Source: Deltaproteobacteria bacterium (GTDB lineage Bacteria > Bdellovibrionota_C > UBA2361 > J135). Taken from it: a DNA stretch of 23,120 nt. Below the pieces are notes generated by a model. That model had not been told where the DNA came from. It saw nothing but the letters and a program-made list of their open reading frames with translations, and ran no database searches. Made by a program: the position numbers and the translations under genes. Within the stretch, counting starts at the first letter, position 1. Every line of letters starts with the position of its first letter. Below are positions 16,252-23,120 of this stretch, piece after piece. The stretch spans positions 1 through 23,120 of the forward strand of contig JACKAH010000024.1 of the NCBI GenBank assembly GCA_020635175.1. The letters are read 5' to 3'.

Positions 16252-16379
16252 GAACGATCACATACAAAGTAATCATTGTAATTTCGAAAACCAATTTTAA
16301 ATATTTTGCTAAGGAAATGCGGACTGTAAGCTAACCTTAAACTCTTGCTTACAAATCCTTAAAAAAAGTGATTACGTTA
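16252..16379. other. Gap before TraU-like gene with TGTAAGC/GCTTACA inverted repeat
   Basis: This 128-bp gap holds 7-bp inverted arms at 16325-16331 and 16347-16353 (15-nt loop). It could be a stem between the first gene of the cluster and the TraU-like gene, or an operator. I found no convincing promoter pair. Confidence 0.3.
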
Positions 16380-17042
16380 CTACTTGTAATCTGTACGAAC
16401 CTGTTTTAGTTGCTTGTAAAGCTTCTTTGAATCTTTAGAGCTAAGCTCTTTTGATTTCGCTTTCCAAGCTGAGTTTCCCTCTCTCTTTTCTAATCCTCTC
16501 TCTGTTAAGACGATCCTAGTAGGTAAACATTCCAATCCGTTTAGCAGTCCTAATCGCATTCCTGCGTTTGGTTCTTCTGGTCGGTATGGAATTGCAGTTT
16601 CCGGCCATAGTTCAGCCGATGAAACTTCTACTGCATTTGTTGGATCGTAAAAGAGCAAATCAAAAGAGAAGTTCTTTAAACTTTCTTTTTTGAGATCGAA
16701 TCTTTTTTTATCAATCTCAGTTTTTGACTTTCTGCATTCAGATAGTCTTGGAATGTTTTCAAAAGATCGTTTTGACTTGCTGATGACTTTTGAAGCTTTA
16801 AGTGGCTTCGGTTCTGCAGTCTGAAGATCCCTGTTTAACACTCGGCTGTGAAATCTGACCTTGGACTCAGTTCTGTAATGAACTGTAGATATTTCAGATT
16901 TCACTGAGGTGTTATTGGTTGTTACATCGGCGGTGTAGCCTGTTTGAGGGGACAAAAGTGAAAAAGATAATAGAGTAGGGGGAACCATTACCAACATGTG
17001 GCGGCTGATTCTAGGTAAGGATATTTTACGTATATATATCAA
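16380..17042 (-). CDS. Exported protein of unknown family in TraW position
   Basis: 220 residues from a TTG start at 17042, preferred over the internal ATG at 16997 because TAGGAG lies 7 nt upstream of the TTG and the longer form supplies a basic N-region for the signal peptide (YIRKISLPRISR, then MVPPTLLSFSLLS, cleavage near YTA). The mature protein is rich in Lys/Ser/Glu. A segment near 145-185 (AELWPETAIPYRPEEPNAGMRLGLLNG, then CLPTRIVLTERGL) loosely recalls the C-terminal part of TraW, and the gene lies directly before the TraU-like gene as traW does in F. Similarity is too weak to name it. It is the first gene of the leftward cluster, next to the divergent regulatory region. Confidence 0.55.
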   Translation of the reverse strand: MIYIRKISLPRISRHMLVMVPPTLLSFSLLSPQTGYTADVTTNNTSVKSEISTVHYRTESKVRFHSRVLNRDLQTAEPKPLKASKVISKSKRSFENIPRLSECRKSKTEIDKKRFDLKKESLKNFSFDLLFYDPTNAVEVSSAELWPETAIPYRPEEPNAGMRLGLLNGLECLPTRIVLTERGLEKREGNSAWKAKSKELSSKDSKKLYKQLKQVRTDYK

Positions 17043-17065
17043 ATACTTACTCCTATCTCCCCAAT

Positions 17066-17089
17066 CGTGAGTTCTTTAGCCCTCTCACG
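17066..17089 (-). promoter_or_regulatory. Inverted repeat CGTGAG-N12-CTCACG in leftward leader
   Basis: Perfect 6-bp arms lie about 24 bp upstream of the TTG start of the leftward cluster. In the minus-strand transcript this would form a hairpin ending shortly before the GGAG-type ribosome binding site. It could be an operator or an RNA element. Confidence 0.3.
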
Positions 17090-17240
17090 CTGTTATGAAG
17101 AGCTTTGCAGGCTTGTGCTGCACTAAGTACGAAGATTTCTTATCTATGCTAACTTCCTGGAATAAATACGCTTTAGTAAGGCACTCTATCCATAGAATGA
17201 GGAATAATATTGTATAGCTATTCGTGTACTATTCCTGTGT

Positions 17241-17263
17241 GAGTAGATTTTAAAATCTTACTC
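17241..17263. promoter_or_regulatory. Palindrome GAGT-AGATTTTAAAATCT-T-ACTC
   Basis: A 14-bp perfect palindrome (AGATTTTAAAATCT) is extended by GAGT/ACTC arms with one bulged base, giving an 11-bp interrupted dyad. It lies in the middle of the divergent region, about 40 bp upstream of the rightward promoter candidate, where a regulator could control both directions. No regulator gene is in the window. Confidence 0.4.
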
Positions 17264-17304
17264 TGAGTAGAGAGAATCTGCGTGGTCTCTGACTACGAGA
17301 ATGA

Positions 17305-17333
17305 TTGATTAAACAGGGGCAAAAGTATAGAAT
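17305..17333 (+). promoter_or_regulatory. Candidate sigma70-type promoter for coupling-protein pair
   Basis: A -35-like TTGATT (17305-17310) and a -10-like TAGAAT (17328-17333, 5 of 6 to consensus) are separated by exactly 17 bp. Transcription would begin near 17340, leaving a leader of about 78 nt before the TTG start at 17418. Assigned by consensus match only. Confidence 0.4.
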
Positions 17334-17417
17334 TGCTAAGCTGTTAAGGCACTTATGAACAAGTAAGCATGGTTTTTGTGGATAACGCAACAGTTCTTAA
17401 TTCTACGGAGGTTCTGA

Positions 17418-19412
17418 TTGGCATCTCTCATCTCGGATAAGATCTCTCGAAGAGAGCGTCAGGACATTGCCAGCCTGCGGGGGAAACGCCGTAAGAGTAA
17501 CTATCTACTCATTCTTGCTGCTTTTGCGTTTGTTGTTTGTTCAATCCTCTATTTTACATTCTCATATTTCACCATTCATCAGGATGAGTCATTTCATCGC
17601 CTCGCGGTTGAGAGAACATCTGAGCTAGAAGAAACCGCTCTATATTATGGAGAGTGGCTAGAAGCTAACTTGGGTGCTGGTACACGATCCTTCTATGACT
17701 TTGTGGCTACAACAATAATCTCAAGCTCTGACTTTTTTCCTGTCACAAAAGATTACGTATCGAGATCATGGCACCTAATGCATGTCGGATTTCTAAGAGT
17801 TGCCTTTGTCTTTGTAGGTTGGTGGAGATTTTGGCTGCTTGGTGCTGCGATCGCATTTTGGTTTGGTAGCCGCGGTTGGAAAGTTTATCGAGGTGGAGAT
17901 ATTTTAGGAAGGCTTACAAACGGTAGGCTATTTTATTCAGGAATCAGGGCTGATCTCAAGAAGGTTACAAGCGCTGGAGCACCCTCAGTTCAAGCTCCAG
18001 GATTAGCTTGCCCCCAGTATGTTCAGGCTGCTGAAGCTAAAATGTCTGCTCTTGGGAGAACGCTTGAAAGACGAGGTGTGTTGAATCAAACAAACCTTAT
18101 GCTGGCCTCCATTATCTTGGCTCATCGGGATATTCCCTCATACGTTGCTCTTAAAACTGAAACGGAGCTGCTTGAACGTGCCTATGCCGGAAGCTCATTG
18201 CCGGATAATACGAATCTCTTAATAGAAGGAATTTTAGCATTACAGGAACATTATATTGTTGCCTTAGAGGCAGGTGAGTCTGTGAACTTTTCAACAGGTG
18301 AGATTCCGTATGCTGGGCAATATACTCCTGAGAAATACATTACTACTTTAGTTTCTTCTTTGCATAAAGTTCTCACTCCACAAATGAGAGAGGATATTGC
18401 AGAGATTGCACCGAGTGAACTTGCTACGATAGTGCTCTCATTAGAAGCTGGTAAGGTGATGGCATATACGGTTGAAGGTGATCGTTATGTGAGGGGTTCA
18501 AGCTTTCCTCAACTTTGTGCCCGTTCAGTCTTACATTCAATTCCTCAATATTCTTTGGAATATGACTTTGAACAACGTGGAATGATTCGTCGAGCTTTAA
18601 TCTACGCTTCACGTAAAAGTGTTTATGGGCCTGTAAAACTACTGGTAGATTTCGATCCAAAGACAAGAGCTGCACGGCAGTGGACTGAGCTTTTGCTTGC
18701 TGTTCCTCACGAGATTGAATTCGTCTCTGATGAGGTTGAGTTATATGGATTAATCTATAGCACTCATCAGAAGTGGAAAAAGTTGTTCTTTGATGCAGTG
18801 ATGGTTGCAGATCAGAAGATAATCAAGAAGATCCTGAATTATAGCCAGAATTTATTTGTTCCTTTTGATGTCTTAATGAAGACTCTTTATAAGAGTATCT
18901 CTAAAGAAGAGATCTCACGTTTAAAAGTTCTAGTAGATTTAGTAAGCCAACGCCAGCAGATGGTCCTGATGCAGTCTGGCCCTCAGTCAATTCCAGATTA
19001 TCAAAAGATATTTCCATCGTTTAGTGACGATGAGCTTTCAAAGCTGTCTAAAGATCATGGTCTTAAGAAAGAAGAGTTGTCTGATTGGTCAGCACTTAGA
19101 GTTATGCTGAATCACTATAGCTGGCTAGGCAGAAGGGTAAGGAATAATACGATTCCAGAAAGCTCAATAGTGTTTCTTGAAACAAAAACACAGAAAGGCG
19201 ATCTGTTGAATTTTACTTATGAAAACAATTATTACACAGGTTCTGTAGTTTTAAGAGGAAGTCAGTTAATTGATAAATGGGGTGAGCACTGGGCGCAACA
19301 TTTTGAAGTAATAGATGAAGTTACTGCGGTTGATGAGATCTCTGATTTTGAAAAATTAAAACGAGGAGAATCTATCGAAGATGATGATTTAATTTCGGTA
19401 GAGAACGGTTAG
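17418..19412 (+). CDS. Bitopic membrane protein encoded with the coupling protein; family unknown (DotM-like or DUF4400-like topology)
   Basis: 664 residues from a TTG start with GGAGG 6 nt upstream; there is no nearby ATG. A basic N-terminus (SRRERQDIASLRGKRRKS) is followed by membrane helix 1 (about 29-52), an extracytoplasmic segment of about 70 residues (ERTSELEETALYYGEWLEANLG), helix 2 (about 123-148, VAFVFVGWWRFWLLGAAIAFWFG), and a cytoplasmic domain of about 500 residues with no recognised enzymatic motif. The two-helix, large-cytoplasmic-domain layout and adjacency to the coupling ATPase recall DotM/IcmP (TrbA) beside DotL. The GTRSFYDF to WKVYRGGDI part recalls the DUF4400/TIGR03747 proteins beside TraD in ICEs. 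It is far longer than either. A likely partner or adaptor of the coupling protein. The coupling gene follows after 17 nt. Confidence 0.7.
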   Translation: MASLISDKISRRERQDIASLRGKRRKSNYLLILAAFAFVVCSILYFTFSYFTIHQDESFHRLAVERTSELEETALYYGEWLEANLGAGTRSFYDFVATTIISSSDFFPVTKDYVSRSWHLMHVGFLRVAFVFVGWWRFWLLGAAIAFWFGSRGWKVYRGGDILGRLTNGRLFYSGIRADLKKVTSAGAPSVQAPGLACPQYVQAAEAKMSALGRTLERRGVLNQTNLMLASIILAHRDIPSYVALKTETELLERAYAGSSLPDNTNLLIEGILALQEHYIVALEAGESVNFSTGEIPYAGQYTPEKYITTLVSSLHKVLTPQMREDIAEIAPSELATIVLSLEAGKVMAYTVEGDRYVRGSSFPQLCARSVLHSIPQYSLEYDFEQRGMIRRALIYASRKSVYGPVKLLVDFDPKTRAARQWTELLLAVPHEIEFVSDEVELYGLIYSTHQKWKKLFFDAVMVADQKIIKKILNYSQNLFVPFDVLMKTLYKSISKEEISRLKVLVDLVSQRQQMVLMQSGPQSIPDYQKIFPSFSDDELSKLSKDHGLKKEELSDWSALRVMLNHYSWLGRRVRNNTIPESSIVFLETKTQKGDLLNFTYENNYYTGSVVLRGSQLIDKWGEHWAQHFEVIDEVTAVDEISDFEKLKRGESIEDDDLISVENG

Positions 19413-19429
19413 ACGAATAAGGATTTAGG

Positions 19430-21598
19430 ATGGCACGCGATTATAAGTTGTTAGATGTCGATGAGCAGTTATATGAGGTTCGTAGGAATAGTATTGCCAC
19501 AAGCCTGCTCTCGTTAATTGCGGTAGTAGGTATTGCTGTTTCTCCGATAGGCGAATATTTACATCCGGTCCTTCTCTTTATCCTTGGTCTGATACCTTTG
19601 TTTGCTTTTTTTGGCACATCGCGAACTCTTTCATCTACATTTTGGTTAGAGCGAGAGAGAGAAGCAGAAAGCGAGAAGAGGGGAGGAAAACCTGTTATAG
19701 GAATGCCTCCGAGAAGAGATGCTTTTTCAGAGCAGCTAGATAAATGCCGCAGTAAGGGCAAAAAGATGATAGACAAATATCTGGTTGGCTTTGAAGTTGA
19801 TACTGGAGAGCCTATCTGGATTGATGAAGATGATCTATGCACACACGCCGCTGTATTTGCAAAAACAGGTGTAGGGAAAACACTTTGGCTTGAATCCTTA
19901 ATTTTCCAACAAATGGCAAGAGGTAGAGCCAGCGGTTGTACCTTTATCGATGCGAAGCGTGATTCAGGAACTTTGGCCCATATTATCTTTATGGCAATGG
20001 TTACAGGTAGGATAGAAGACCTGATAGTGGTTGATCCATTTGATACGGTGCATAGCTATAATTTTTGCCTTACTCAGCAAAGAGCTGATGTAAAAGCCAG
20101 GAAGGTATTACGTGCGGGGTTGCCGCCGACATCTGATCAGAGTGTTACTAAGCACTACGATAGACTTGCTGCGGATGCGATTTATCGTATGGTGCGTGCA
20201 CTTGAAAGCTTTGGACTTTCATGGTCGATCAAGGATGTCGCTGTTGCGTTATCAGCATTTAATCTTTCGTATCCACACTTGAGAAAAATGTTGCACAAGA
20301 TTGGTGCAAAGCAGGCCTTAGTTGAGCTTGGACACTTGGCAGCGAGTTATAGAAATCCAAAAGGTACTTTAGACTCAGCGCGGATTACAGATAACCTAAG
20401 AGGTATCTCTTCAGAATTACATGCGATCGCTGGTAGTGAATCAGGTCAGATGTTCTGTACTCGTTATTCAGATCTAGTTCTAACTGATGCGATTCTTAGA
20501 GGGAAAATAATTTACTTTATGTTGCCACGACTCGAGGAAGCTGAGTCAGCAAACAGAATGGTAAAGGTCTTTAGGGAAGATTTAGAGGTGTCAATCGGTG
20601 AGATTACATCTTCGCGCGAACACAATTTAGAAGATCCGCATATGGTGGTAATCGACGAGGGCTCTTCTACATTTGGGCCAACCTGGGCAAACTTATTTGA
20701 GCTAGCGCGTAAAGGTCGTTTTGCTCTTTTATTTGGTGCTCAGTCTGCCGGTGGTTTAACGGATAACGCACTTGGTTTAAGTGAAGCTTTTTATGAACGT
20801 GTCATGGCGAACGTTAACCTTAAAGTTACCATGAGAGTTGGAGATAACAGAACAGCTGCTGATATGGCTGAGTGGATAGGTAAGGTTAATACTACTAAGA
20901 AGACAATTGGCACAGGCGTTACTTATAGCCGCATGCACCAAGAAACGAAGAGCTTCTTTGACTTTAGTGCTAGAAGAATGGGTGGTGAGTCAGAAACTCT
21001 AAGCCTTTCTGAGGACGAAGAGGATTTAGTAAGTCCTGAAGAGTTAAAGCATGAGATGTCTGCCGAGAAAGGACTAGCCTGGTTTGATTTAGGTGATGGT
21101 CGTGTCGTTAAGGGACGATGTTTTTGGTTTGATGCAGATGTTCCTTCTACTTGGATGGGAAGAGAGTTTATTCCGCGTGTCGAGCGTTTCGAGAAGGATG
21201 AACTTGGTTTAGCTGATTGGGTTGATGAGCAGATATTGCACACAGAGCGAAAAGAAACTTTAGATAAGCAACCATCTAGACCGGCGCCAACAAACAATGC
21301 ACCACAGCAAGCTCAGGTAGCAGCTAAACCAGCTGAGGAAAAGAAGCCTGAAGAGGAAGGAAACTTTCGTTTAAGTATTATGCCAGGTGGTAGGCATAGA
21401 GGTCGGGTAACTTCTTTTGAGGCTCCACAACCAAAGGAGGAAACTCCTGAGCCACCGAAGGAGCAGAAACCAAAGAAAGAGAAAAAGGCGAATAAGGAAG
21501 AGAGTAAGGTTGCAGATCTGAATGCTATTAAGAAGGGCAAGGAGGACTTTGAGAAGAATAAATCTAAAAGAGGTCCTGGAAAGTTAAGATTGAAGTAA
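19430..21598 (+). CDS. traD: Type IV coupling protein (TraD/DotL class)
   Basis: 722 residues, close to F TraD (717). Two N-terminal membrane helices (about 21-38 and 45-62) anchor a hexameric ATPase that recruits substrates and feeds them to the channel. Walker A is AKTGVGKT at 144-151, and Walker B is VVIDEG at 406-411. A further FELARKGRFALLFGAQSAGG segment corresponds to the sensor/TraM-recognition region. The last 130 residues or so (about 590-722) form a Lys/Glu/Pro/Ala-rich low-complexity tail, ending in many Lys, where TraD and DotL bind accessory factors. AAGGA lies 6 nt before the ATG. An 8-bp hairpin (21601-21620) follows the stop. The coupling-protein call is firm; the subtype is not. 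Confidence 0.9.
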   Translation: MARDYKLLDVDEQLYEVRRNSIATSLLSLIAVVGIAVSPIGEYLHPVLLFILGLIPLFAFFGTSRTLSSTFWLEREREAESEKRGGKPVIGMPPRRDAFSEQLDKCRSKGKKMIDKYLVGFEVDTGEPIWIDEDDLCTHAAVFAKTGVGKTLWLESLIFQQMARGRASGCTFIDAKRDSGTLAHIIFMAMVTGRIEDLIVVDPFDTVHSYNFCLTQQRADVKARKVLRAGLPPTSDQSVTKHYDRLAADAIYRMVRALESFGLSWSIKDVAVALSAFNLSYPHLRKMLHKIGAKQALVELGHLAASYRNPKGTLDSARITDNLRGISSELHAIAGSESGQMFCTRYSDLVLTDAILRGKIIYFMLPRLEEAESANRMVKVFREDLEVSIGEITSSREHNLEDPHMVVIDEGSSTFGPTWANLFELARKGRFALLFGAQSAGGLTDNALGLSEAFYERVMANVNLKVTMRVGDNRTAADMAEWIGKVNTTKKTIGTGVTYSRMHQETKSFFDFSARRMGGESETLSLSEDEEDLVSPEELKHEMSAEKGLAWFDLGDGRVVKGRCFWFDADVPSTWMGREFIPRVERFEKDELGLADWVDEQILHTERKETLDKQPSRPAPTNNAPQQAQVAAKPAEEKKPEEEGNFRLSIMPGGRHRGRVTSFEAPQPKEETPEPPKEQKPKKEKKANKEESKVADLNAIKKGKEDFEKNKSKRGPGKLRLK

Positions 21599-21600
21599 AT

Positions 21601-21620
21601 TGAAAAGATTAGTCTTTTCA
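21601..21620 (+). terminator. Stop-adjacent hairpin TGAAAAGA-TTAG-TCTTTTCA
   Basis: A perfect 8-bp stem with a 4-nt loop begins 2 nt after the coupling-protein stop codon. It is AT-rich and not followed by a T-run, so it is a weak terminator or an mRNA 3'-end stabiliser rather than a classic intrinsic terminator. Confidence 0.35.
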
Positions 21621-21701
21621 GATAGTTGCGATTTAGTGGATGATAGAGGAAAAATTGAAAAATATTAACAAGATATATACCCCGAGCTTATTAGGTTGTG
21701 G

Positions 21702-21742
21702 TATATTAACTGTTGAAAATTTGAATGTTTGGTGCTTGTTAT
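21702..21742 (+). promoter_or_regulatory. Promoter candidates upstream of the 162-aa gene
   Basis: TGG-TATATT (TATATT at 21702-21707) fits an extended -10 element. Just downstream, TTGAAA (21713-21718) and TGTTAT (21737-21742) with an 18-bp spacer are a second, weaker pair. Either would give the 162-aa gene its own transcript with a leader of about 95-130 nt. Consensus match only. Confidence 0.4.
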
Positions 21743-21842
21743 GCACACTTTTAATGTCATCCAGCCATAACAGAGTAGATTCGTCTCTGAATGGACAGAT
21801 TGGAGTAGTATCGAGATAGGTAATAGATAAGGTAGCAAGGTT

Positions 21843-22331
21843 ATGAATAACGGCATTACATTTTCCATAAGCAAATCATTTGGTCGTCTAGACCTCATTC
21901 CTACAAAAGATGGATTAAAGCTTTGGTATGCGCCAGTTAATAACGGCGAGATGCAGCCAGATGCTATAGGTGCTGTTGATCTTGATATTCCGCTTGAAGC
22001 TATTGGTGGATTGTGGGCTACCGCTCGCGCATTTCTTTATGGCGTTGAGTCGCTTGATGAAAACATTATCTTACGTGGTACAGAAGGCGATATTTTAGTT
22101 AAGCTCTATAGAGACAAACCTAAAGGTCAAAATGGCAGACTTAGTGGCGAAGAGGTCTGTTGGTTACGAATTGTAACTGGACGTAGCGAAGAAGAGCGCC
22201 GTAGAATTAAGCTTGGACCCCGTGACTTACTCTGTATTGAGCTAGCTTGTAATGCTGTGCTAGTGCACTCTACGAGTGAGGGAGCTGCGGCTATGAGCGC
22301 TGCGCCTATGAAGCGCGCTGCAACTGCTTAA
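21843..22331 (+). CDS. Orphan 162-aa protein downstream of coupling protein
   Basis: 162 residues. No signal peptide or membrane helix is visible, so it is probably cytosolic. It begins with a beta-rich segment (GITFSISKSFGRLDLIPTKDGLKLWYAPV), followed by a helix (GGLWATARAFLYGV), strand-rich parts (NIILRGTEGDILVKLY; CWLRIVTG), a basic helix (RSEEERRRIKLG) and an Ala/Met-rich tail (AAAMSAAPMKRAATA). No family was recognised. It is separated from the coupling protein by 244 nt with its own promoter candidates, and it is the last rightward gene before the convergent repeat element. It could be a substrate adaptor, chaperone or nucleic-acid binder for the secretion system, or an unrelated gene. 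AAGG sites lie 2 and 10 nt before the ATG. Confidence 0.65.
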   Translation: MNNGITFSISKSFGRLDLIPTKDGLKLWYAPVNNGEMQPDAIGAVDLDIPLEAIGGLWATARAFLYGVESLDENIILRGTEGDILVKLYRDKPKGQNGRLSGEEVCWLRIVTGRSEEERRRIKLGPRDLLCIELACNAVLVHSTSEGAAAMSAAPMKRAATA

Positions 22332-22363
22332 GTAAAAAAACTGCTTTTAAATTTCATATTATT

Positions 22364-22473
22364 GTCATTGCGAGCGAGCCTTTTGGCGAAGCGTGGCAAT
22401 CTGTTTTAATAATCATACTCATATTCCTACAGATCACCACGTCATACGCCTTTGGCGTACTCCTCGTGATGAC
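22364..22473. repeat. Palindromic dispersed-repeat-like element (MITE/REP-type) between convergent genes
   Basis: An imperfect inverted repeat of about 110 bp. The left part begins GTCATTGCGAGCGAGC and contains GGCAATCTG. The right part begins CAGATCACCACG and ends CTCGTGATGAC, so the two ends pair in reverse complement (GTCAT-NNCGAG and CTCG-NN-ATGAC; ATCTG/CAGAT inside). The right half also holds a clean hairpin, TACGCC-TTT-GGCGTA (22444-22458 region). GTCATTGCGAGC...GGCAATCT is a familiar dispersed intergenic repeat in many bacterial genomes (known from general knowledge). It sits between two convergent genes, where it may act as a bidirectional terminator. ATT flanks both sides, possibly a target duplication. 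Confidence 0.7.
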
Positions 22474-22479
22474 ATTGTC

Positions 22480-23120
22480 TTATAGATTCAAAGGAACGAA
22501 TTTCCCATCTTTTACAGTCTGTAGCTCTGTTACTTTACGGTCAGAATTAATTATTCCATTCTTATCGAAGGTGACGATTCCGCTTACGCCTTTGTAGTTG
22601 ATCTTGTGTAAGCACTCACGAATCTGCTCGGTTTTATCTCCACATTTCTCAATCGCTTCTTTGATAATAAAGACATTATCGTATGCCTCCCCTATGCCGA
22701 GGTTGCTAGGGACTTTAAATCTTTCAGAGTATCTTTTAGCAAATTCTTGATTAGCCGTACTGATGTATCTAAAGAGGATCACGTCATTCGCAAGTTCTGG
22801 TTTCTTTAAAATAACTTCATCAAAAGTTATATCTGCTGCGTATATCTGGACATCTAGATCAAGCTCTCTTGATTGTTTTAAGAAGGAGTTCATCTCACCA
22901 CTTTCCTGCAATAGAGCAATTACAGCATCCACATTTTCATTTTTAAGCTTCAAGATTAGAGATCTAAAATCTGAAAATTTTGGATCTATTGCATATTTGC
23001 TTCCAAGCTTCGCTCCCTGTGCCTCGAGTTGCTCCACACAAGATTCATAGATTGATTCATAGTACGTATTAACTGAGTGAAGGATCGCAATGTTTTTGTG
23101 ATTTTGTTTCGCAATGTAGT
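22480..23120 (-). CDS. Branched-chain amino-acid-type ABC transporter substrate-binding protein (LivK-like, partial)
   Basis: The C-terminal 213 codons or so of a Peripla_BP_6/LivK-type periplasmic binding protein. The frame is open to the right edge. The GTG at 23037 is not the start, because the upstream in-frame codons (KNIAILHSVNTYYESIYESC) fit the family's pattern of 'K.vAil...Y'. Typical features are EQLEAQGAKL, then DFRSLILKLKNENVDAVIA, then the AYDNVFIIKEAIEKCG helix, the NYKGVSGIVTFDKNG segment and the C-terminal V..GKFVPL. Family members bind amino acids or related small molecules and deliver them to an inner-membrane permease. The gene converges on the T4SS coupling operon and probably belongs to flanking metabolic DNA. 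Confidence 0.85.
   Translation of the reverse strand, partial: YIAKQNHKNIAILHSVNTYYESIYESCVEQLEAQGAKLGSKYAIDPKFSDFRSLILKLKNENVDAVIALLQESGEMNSFLKQSRELDLDVQIYAADITFDEVILKKPELANDVILFRYISTANQEFAKRYSERFKVPSNLGIGEAYDNVFIIKEAIEKCGDKTEQIRECLHKINYKGVSGIVTFDKNGIINSDRKVTELQTVKDGKFVPLNL

Larger units (their letters stand above)
17043..17417. promoter_or_regulatory. Divergent intergenic regulatory region
   Basis: The 375-bp region between the leftward T4SS cluster and the rightward coupling-protein pair contains no credible gene. Contents: an inverted repeat CGTGAG/CTCACG (17066-17089) just upstream of the leftward Shine-Dalgarno; a palindrome AGATTTTAAAATCT flanked by GAGT/ACTC (17241-17263); an imperfect direct repeat of the type CTCTGASTA (17261-17274 and 17287-17300); and a rightward promoter candidate (17305-17333). 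I could not find a good leftward promoter by eye. This is the most likely control point for the whole system. Confidence 0.6.

Noticed and set aside
17418..19412. Firm naming of the 664-aa protein as DotM/IcmP
   Set aside because: Only topology and gene order agree. I could not see a shared motif and the length is nearly double.
19441..19842. 133-codon minus-strand open frame over the start of the coupling-protein gene
   Set aside because: It is a Ser-rich reverse-frame shadow of a firmly assigned ATPase gene.
20923..21297. 124-codon minus-strand open frame within the coupling-protein gene
   Set aside because: It is a reverse-frame shadow caused by the low-complexity Lys/Glu codons on the other strand.
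21665..21898. 77-codon minus-strand open frame between the coupling protein and the 162-aa gene
   Set aside because: It runs into the 162-aa gene and over its promoter candidates. No ribosome binding site or family was seen.
22480..23037. A complete 185-aa protein starting at GTG 23037
   Set aside because: The frame stays open to the window edge and the upstream codons fit the LivK family, so the gene is partial rather than starting there.
1..23120. CRISPR array, tRNA or rRNA gene
   Set aside because: No regularly spaced direct repeats and no tRNA- or rRNA-like sequence were seen in any gap.

Overview
The window is dominated by one large type IV secretion system (T4SS) locus from a Gram-negative bacterium with moderately AT-rich DNA (about 40% G+C by eye). 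Signal peptides, several lipoboxes, Cys-rich periplasmic Tra-like proteins and a branched-chain-amino-acid-type periplasmic binding protein all indicate a diderm, most likely proteobacterial, host. I cannot name the taxon. No rRNA, tRNA, CRISPR array, transposase, integrase or relaxase is visible.

Region 1 (17042 down to the left edge, all minus strand) is a tightly packed gene cluster, read right to left. It encodes: an exported protein in the TraW position, a TraU-like protein, a small exported CxxC protein, an exported protein in the TraH/PFL_4711 position, a TraG-like polytopic protein, a small exported protein, TraL-like, TraE/VirB8-like, TraK/VirB9-like and TraB/VirB10-like proteins, a TraV/VirB7-like lipoprotein, a lipoprotein with a secretin-type N domain (DotD-like), the TraC/VirB4 ATPase, another lipoprotein, a small membrane protein, a membrane-anchored bacterial PH-domain protein, a coiled-coil/SH3 exported protein, an M23 peptidase, and two paralogous propilins (the second cut by the window edge). 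Many junctions are overlaps or gaps under 30 nt, so this probably works as one operon or a few coupled transcripts. The set assigned best matches the F-like/ICE (MPF_F/MPF_G) family, with one I-type-like part (the DotD-like lipoprotein) and several extra parts.

Region 2 (17043-17417) is a 375-bp divergent intergenic region holding several inverted repeats and one good sigma70-type promoter candidate. Both flanking genes start with TTG behind strong Shine-Dalgarno sites.

Region 3 (17418-22331, plus strand) holds a 664-aa bitopic membrane protein of unknown family, then a 722-aa TraD/DotL-class coupling ATPase with a long charged tail, then an orphan 162-aa protein behind its own probable promoter. 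The pair looks like a coupling module for the same apparatus.

Region 4 (22332-23120) starts with a roughly 110-bp imperfect inverted-repeat element between convergent genes, followed by the 3' part of a LivK-type substrate-binding protein that runs off the right edge and marks a return to ordinary metabolic genes.

Together the genes provide the outer-membrane core (TraK/TraV/TraB plus N-domain lipoprotein), the inner-membrane platform (TraL/TraE/TraG), energy (TraC), pilus subunits, peptidoglycan remodelling (M23 and SH3) and substrate recruitment (coupling protein). DNA-processing genes are not seen here, so whether the machine moves DNA or protein is open.
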